Of a stretch of 64,000 nt of DNA, positions 58,910 to 64,000 are shown piece after piece. Position 1 is the stretch's first letter; the number at the start of each line of letters is the position of its first letter. Source of the DNA: Plectrocnemia conspersa (Eukaryota; Arthropoda; Insecta; Trichoptera; Polycentropodidae); the NCBI GenBank assembly GCA_009617715.1, contig VTFK01000092.1:1922001-1986000 (forward strand), written 5' to 3'. The position numbers and the translations under genes were made by a program. The notes below the pieces were generated by a model. That model had not been told where the DNA came from and did no database searches. It saw nothing but the letters and a program-made list of their open reading frames with translations.

Positions 58910-59400
58910 TATTGGAAATGGGGTAAAGTATGTATGAACTATAGATAAAATCCTCTTTGCCTCGGATGGAGGATAAAGGTTATCCTTTATCATCCGGTTT
59001 TTAAATGACATTATTTGTGCACGTTGCCAAAGTTTGCAATAAAGCGTCGAAGAGCGTTTATGTGGGTTTTTAGGTTCACTATAACTGTCGAAGTTGTCAC
59101 TCTTAAAATTATATAATAATTTTAAAAATCCCTTAAGCGAAGCTGCTAGTGCATATTTTTAACTAGTTAATAATTATATAGCAGCGGGCTTTTAAAACGA
59201 GCCGCCGGCAGGATGCACTTAAAGGGTTATAAAGTAACCTAATTACGCAAGTAATAAAATGTGGTATTCCAATTTGTAAGTAATAGAAAAAAATATCATT
59301 TAGCAAGCGAACAAGGTATTCTTTATTAAAATATTGAAAATGTATTGTTCATAAGTGGCGTAGCTTCAGGAATAGTGGTAATACCCCTACTGTGGCGTGG
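58910..59400. other. Non-coding DNA, no gene seen
   Basis: No coding or repeat structure recognised. Confidence 0.45.
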
Positions 59401-59830
59401 AAGTCTACCAGCTATTGAGTGTCGAAATACTGTGTTGAGGTAAAACGATCGAAAACCCATTACCAGTTTATATTTAGACATAATGTAGACAATTCAGTTG
59501 CGAAGCTCTTGTCTGTCCCACGGCGTGCGTGTGTGTCTCTTTGTACGAACACCATATTTGGTTGTTGTGACAATAAATCGTTTTGGGTCACGTGTGACAA
59601 TTTTCGAGCCAAGCCCTTGCTGAGTCAGCGAGTCACGGAATATTCTATGCACATAAGTAAAATATGAAATGACCATTTAGGCCCGCAAAAGTGGTTGTTT
59701 AGCGAGACACCACTTCGCGACGACAAACAAAATGGCGGACGGAGTGAAAAAGAAAAATAAGTAACAACGCCAGCCAGGCAGAACCTTATCGTAGCCAGCC
59801 TTTTCCGGTATTACGTGACCAGAATTCAAT
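59400..59830 (+). promoter_or_regulatory. Promoter-like block with Maf-type site and possible tiny first exon
   Basis: CpG-richer DNA containing GTCACGTGTGAC (E-box palindrome, 59587-59598) and TGCTGAGTCAGC (59618-59629), which matches the T-MARE core bound by Maf/CNC and AP-1-type bZIP factors. About 100 bp downstream ACAAAATGGCGGACGGAGTG sets an ATG (59732) in good context. The frame ends after 10 codons, or could splice at AATAA|GTAACA (59761). This is the layout of a first exon, but no second exon was found. Confidence 0.35.
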
Positions 59831-61755
59831 TTCAACGTGTGATCGAGTGTGAAGTATGGACGCTATTGAAAGATCAAAGGGGTTGTTTTGTTGCATTCCT
59901 GTTTAGCTTTATAATATATTGAATTTAAAAGCCTGTAATACAATAAATAAATAGCTAGAGTTTGTATTCGCCTTTTATATTCATACGAAGGATATTTGGA
60001 AAGATAGTTAAAAAAAAATTAGTGAATTGGCAAATGTGGAACAGTAGTTTCATTCTACTGGGTATATCAAATATAAAGTTGCTCTGAGAACACTGCCATG
60101 GCGCAGTACAGACTTTATTGTGGGCGCATATTTTTTATCTTAATATTTAACTTGATATGATCTTATCATTTATTTATTATTTAAATAATAAATATTGATT
60201 TAAATATAGTGCCTCTCTAGTAACATAATATGTATCATGAGTGTATTGTAAATAAATACATGTCTAGCCAAAAATCGCTTTATCATATTAAAATTTATTA
60301 CCTTTTCATATTTTTTATGTTTTAGGGATAGACTAATTTAATTGAACTAGGAATATTATTAATGTTTATGACTTTTCACTAAATTTCCCGTGTTTTATTT
60401 TCATGACCCATTTACAATAATTCCAATGAATGAATGTGCCACCAGTTTTCGCTATTTATAAAGCCTTCGGTAAATAGAACGAAGGTTGACTGGAAAATGA
60501 AAGTGATACCAATATAGCCGTAGATTATGTATAAATTAAATCTATTATTGAAAAGCTATTAATTACTCTCGGGCGTAACTTTCATTGTCGATTGCTAAAT
60601 TTAGCGCAAAAATCCTATAGGAAAGTAAATATAAACAGTCGATTCTGGGAGACGATTGCCTGCTGCAATGTTATGTTTACACAAAGCTGTGGAAAATGTT
60701 TTTGAAATCGCATTCCCGTTCGTTTACCAAACACGCGATGGTAGCTAAATGACCCGCAAGAGACACGTTATTAAATATATTGTGTACCTTGTAACCAAAT
60801 GCATCGAAGAACATGGTTAAAACGGTGATTTTTCTCCGCTACGTGTGACCAACGTATGGAGTAAGCTTTAGATTGATATTGAAATAATAGTTTTGTATCT
60901 GTTTGTATATACTTTTATGTGCATATTGCAGTTGAGACATATTTTTAAATATATCTTAATCTAATATAACTTGTAACGATCATTTGCCACCCCAACTAGA
61001 TAACGATGTTTCTCAGAACCAGATTAAAACTGCTTTTAAAAAAATAAAATACATAGCAAGAAATTTTAGTTCAATTTTTTTTCTAATTGGAGTATAATAA
61101 GAGCAATAATGAATATATGTTTTGTGTTTGTTCTTTCCGTAGTACTACGTCACATAATATCTAAGTCGTTTCGAATATCAGGTGTAACTTTTAGCGAAGC
61201 GAAGTGGTAGTTCTGGATTATTAGTTTCTGATTTATGAATTGTATACAGCCATGTTTTGGTTTATAGATCCTTCATAGTTAAGGAAAGTCCAACGTTCCT
61301 TCAGTTACCAATCCGCTGGCCGCTCTGAATGATTCGGAGCGGAAACCATACTATTTGTTATTGTCTAATACATATTTAATTGAAATTGTTGCCACGCATC
61401 TATGTCAAAGTACATTCACAAATAGGTAAAATTTGCCAAAAATGTGAATCACATACTTGGTACCTGTTTTAGTTCTCTTGATCGGACATCGGATCTTGAC
61501 ATTCATTAAATTCATGACGTAAAACTAACAATTGCGTATATACAAGAAAAATCTTTGTTCTTGCCACTTATTTCGTTACAACAAATACAAGTGGTACTGG
61601 AAATATAATAATTTAATAACTAGTTTTCTTAGCAATAGTATAATATGTGAGAACTTAGATATTTATCCAGATAGCTTAAATATATCATATATATTTGTAA
61701 GTATGCTAAAAGTAAAAATATCGACATTAAAAGTTTTATTTTACCCATTTGCCTA
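59830..61755. other. AT-rich DNA, no gene seen
   Basis: No exon, repeat or RNA gene recognised. The frame at 61532-61798 has no recognised motif. Confidence 0.45.
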
Positions 61756-61759
61756 TTTA

Positions 61760-61930
61760 TTTAAATTTTATGGCCAAAACAAGGCGGCACTCTGGTAACA
61801 CTAACGTGACCGAGGGGTAGGGCAACATTCTTTAGCGGACCTCGATGGGAAGACGGCGACCGGTGGTGCCTCGTCCGTTGATCTCTCACATATATCATCA
61901 TTAAATAACATGTAACTAAATTGATAACTT
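61760..61930 (+). repeat. Dispersed repeat, copy 2 (matches 10311-10480)
   Basis: AAGGCGGCACTCTGGTAACA, AACATTCTTT, GATGGGAAGACGGCGACC and an AT-rich tail with ACATGTAAC follow the order of the 10.3-kb copy. Confidence 0.5.
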
Positions 61931-61934
61931 CCAA

Positions 61935-63600
61935 ATAACTATACCGCAGGGGCTTAATATGTGTCTAATTGACATACATCACCATCCAACCGCCAAACTT
62001 TATTTTAAATCTACTGGCTCATTGCTTTTTTATTTATTTAGTAAGATATAATACATAGTTAATCAGCGAAACAAAATTAACCATTCCAAAACACTCTATT
62101 TATATAGCAATTTTAAAACTAGTAAAAATAATTAAAATTGTAAATCTTTCTGTAATATCAATGTCAACAATTTAAATAGTTTAAGTGTTTGGTTACTTTA
62201 TATATATTTTTAGCTAATAACTATAAAATATTGATGTTGTATCCTAAACCTATTCAATCGAAACTTCTGAGAAACGAGAAAAACAATGTTTCTGTTATTT
62301 ATAATGTATTGTTAATTGACTAATCAAACAAAATTTTAAACTAACTTGGATCATTCAAAAAGTTTGTGACCTGACATATAGATGTCAGTAATACATCTAA
62401 AACTTTTACTGCAATATATTTATTTATATAGCTGTATTATAGACATCTATCAATTCTTAAGTTTAATTATTACTTAATTAATTAAAATTAAAACTAATTA
62501 GTAAATTTTTAAACATATTGCTAATACAAAAAAAACTATGAAAAAATATTGTTTCTAAATGACAGCTATTCAAAACGTTAAAAAATCGTAACGAAATATT
62601 AAAGAACTAAAAATGTATATAAAAAAGTTAAGAACTCAATAACTGCCTTAGTTTTTATAATATAGCTTAACCTAATAATAACTATTAGAAATCGGCATTT
62701 CAGGACACCCAGAATTGCACAATAGAAACGCAGACTTACGAAAGCCATAAAATTCCATTATTAGCCACAAAATACCACAATAACTCTTTTCTTCATAAGC
62801 TTCAAAATGTGTGAAAAACAATAATTGCCTCGCATGGAATTAGCATAATTTGTAAGCAGTACCTTGTAACTAAAACTTTTAAAGCTTAGACTTACACCAA
62901 CCCCAATATTAAAATAATGCATAATGTTATTAATTATAGTTACATGGTTACATTAATCCTTATTATTATACTCAGGCAAGAAAAAAGTATCGGGAGTGCC
63001 GCTCCGCCTCGATGTTGCCAGTCACTTCTCCAGATGCGTCAACTGTATCGATCCCCTAAGTCTATCAATAAATTAATTAAAGGACACTATTATAGTTATT
63101 GCTTTTTACTATGTGGTCCAAAATGTATTTTAAATATAAATTTATATTTCAAACAAACAGTGTTATTGTAACTGTTCCTATTGCAATATGTATTTTGATT
63201 GTACATATTTTGTTTCATTTAATTGTGAAAAATAATCATGACATGCTTGAAACTGTAATAATAAGTATTTCTTAGTAAGCAACATCTTTGATGCATGGTT
63301 TTATAGTTTTTACTAACTTTTCGTTATTTGATAATATTTTCAAGATAAAATTATTTTAAAAATACATGGGTTCCACAAAAAAAGTACTGGAGCGCAGAAT
63401 AAATTTAATTGAATTATATTAGTTATAAGAAGTCCATGTTATAAAATATAATAAGAAACGCAAAAAATAGTGAGATTACAATATATGAAAAATTTACAGA
63501 ATGTTGACTCTTAGATCATGAGGACCGAAATATTCTGAAAAGTATGTTTTTGAGTATAGCCCGTGTATTCCTGTTGAATGAAGAGTGTATTTCAGTCCAC
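61935..63600. other. AT-rich DNA, no gene seen
   Basis: A small GC-richer patch lies at 62985-63045. No exon was found. Confidence 0.45.
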
Positions 63601-63608
63601 GGCCGCAG

Positions 63609-63642
63609 GCGATGGTGGTGTAATGGTCAGCATAGTTGCCTT
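63609..63642 (+). pseudogene. tRNA-Gly 5' half (pseudogene fragment)
   Basis: The 34 bases from GCGATGGTGGTG through TAATGGTCAGCATAGTTGCC to CTT match the 5' half of insect tRNA-Gly (anticodon TCC). They cover the acceptor strand, the D arm with the A box (TGGTGTAATGG) and the 5' anticodon stem. The match ends at the anticodon; the expected TCC, variable loop, B box and 3' acceptor are absent. It is therefore not a functional tRNA gene. It could be the head of a SINE or an insertion of a tRNA half. Confidence 0.7.
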
Positions 63643-64000
63643 TTGCTACATTATTATTAAAAAAACAATTTATATAAACGACTAAGTAACCGATCTATAT
63701 GAATAAAAAAAACAGTTGAAATTAGATCTCGTGAGTTGATATTTTCCTTTTATGGTCACAAATAGTTTTTTATGAGCATTTTTTTAATAATATCTCAATT
63801 TAAAAACAGTTCGATTTTATTGATTTAATACTTGCGACCTATTTTTGCACATTTTTATATTTATTTACCACGTGTAACATTATTGTTTAAACAATTGTAA
63901 ATGTATGAATATCTATCAGTCTTGCACTTGCTCGATTTAGAATCACACGTGTTCATCTTTATTGTGTTTATAAAATATGCTTAAAATTATTATTATAATT
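63643..64000. other. AT-rich DNA, no gene seen
   Basis: AT-rich to the end of the window. No features recognised. Confidence 0.5.

Noticed and set aside
1..64000. CRISPR arrays, bacterial operons, attachment sites or replication origins
   Set aside because: None were seen. Spliced exons, an intron-containing tRNA and insect-type transposons show a eukaryotic nuclear sequence.

Overview
This looks like a piece of an insect nuclear genome. It is very AT-rich, has no operons or prokaryotic ribosome binding sites, and carries an intron-containing tRNA-Tyr gene. Its few probable coding exons are short, with GT-AG introns of about 60-120 bp. The transposon relics are of types common in insects: CR1/jockey-type LINEs, hAT, Tigger/pogo, possible mariner, tRNA-derived SINEs, foldback elements and a solo LTR. 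I cannot name the species or order. Most of the window is intergenic or intronic DNA made of old repeats, and most long reading frames in it are chance.

Layout. 0.4-3.2 kb: a decayed non-LTR retrotransposon. 5.1-5.6 kb: a CpG-rich promoter-like block. 6.3-8.1 kb: an old duplication, one copy of which was split by a hAT non-autonomous element with a perfect 8-bp target duplication. 8.3-8.5 kb: a tRNA-derived SINE. 15.4-17.2 kb: a degenerate tandem array. 17.8-18.3 kb: a probable first coding exon and its promoter on the minus strand. 19.0-26.7 kb: a segmental duplication with two copies of an intron-bearing tRNA-Tyr gene, paired CRE-like sites and long foldback elements. A solo LTR interrupts the second copy. 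A broken HMG-box gene with recognisable introns lies between the copies. 27-32 kb: jockey and possible mariner relics. 32.2-32.8 kb: a probable first exon of a secreted protein, minus strand. 34-35.6 kb: SINEs and small foldbacks. 36.9-38.9 kb: a probable hAT relic. 41.4-42.4 and 55.9-56.6 kb: two clusters of one repeat family. 49.4-49.7 kb: a two-exon gene for a predicted 73-residue membrane protein, the best-supported complete gene. 50.0-50.25 kb: a compound TA microsatellite. 51.1 kb: a near-perfect hairpin. 54.2-55.3 kb: an internally deleted Tigger-like element. 57.7-58.9 kb: three copies of a small repeat that may be a MITE. 59.4-59.8 kb: a promoter-like block with a Maf-type site. 63.6 kb: the 5' half of a tRNA-Gly.

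The genes do not form a pathway. The two tRNA-Tyr genes are related by duplication and the protein exons look unrelated. I found no undescribed defence, biosynthetic or mobile system. The most useful items are the tRNA-Tyr segmental duplication and its internal chronology, the HMG-box relic, the small membrane-protein gene, and the 78-bp hairpin at 51.1 kb.
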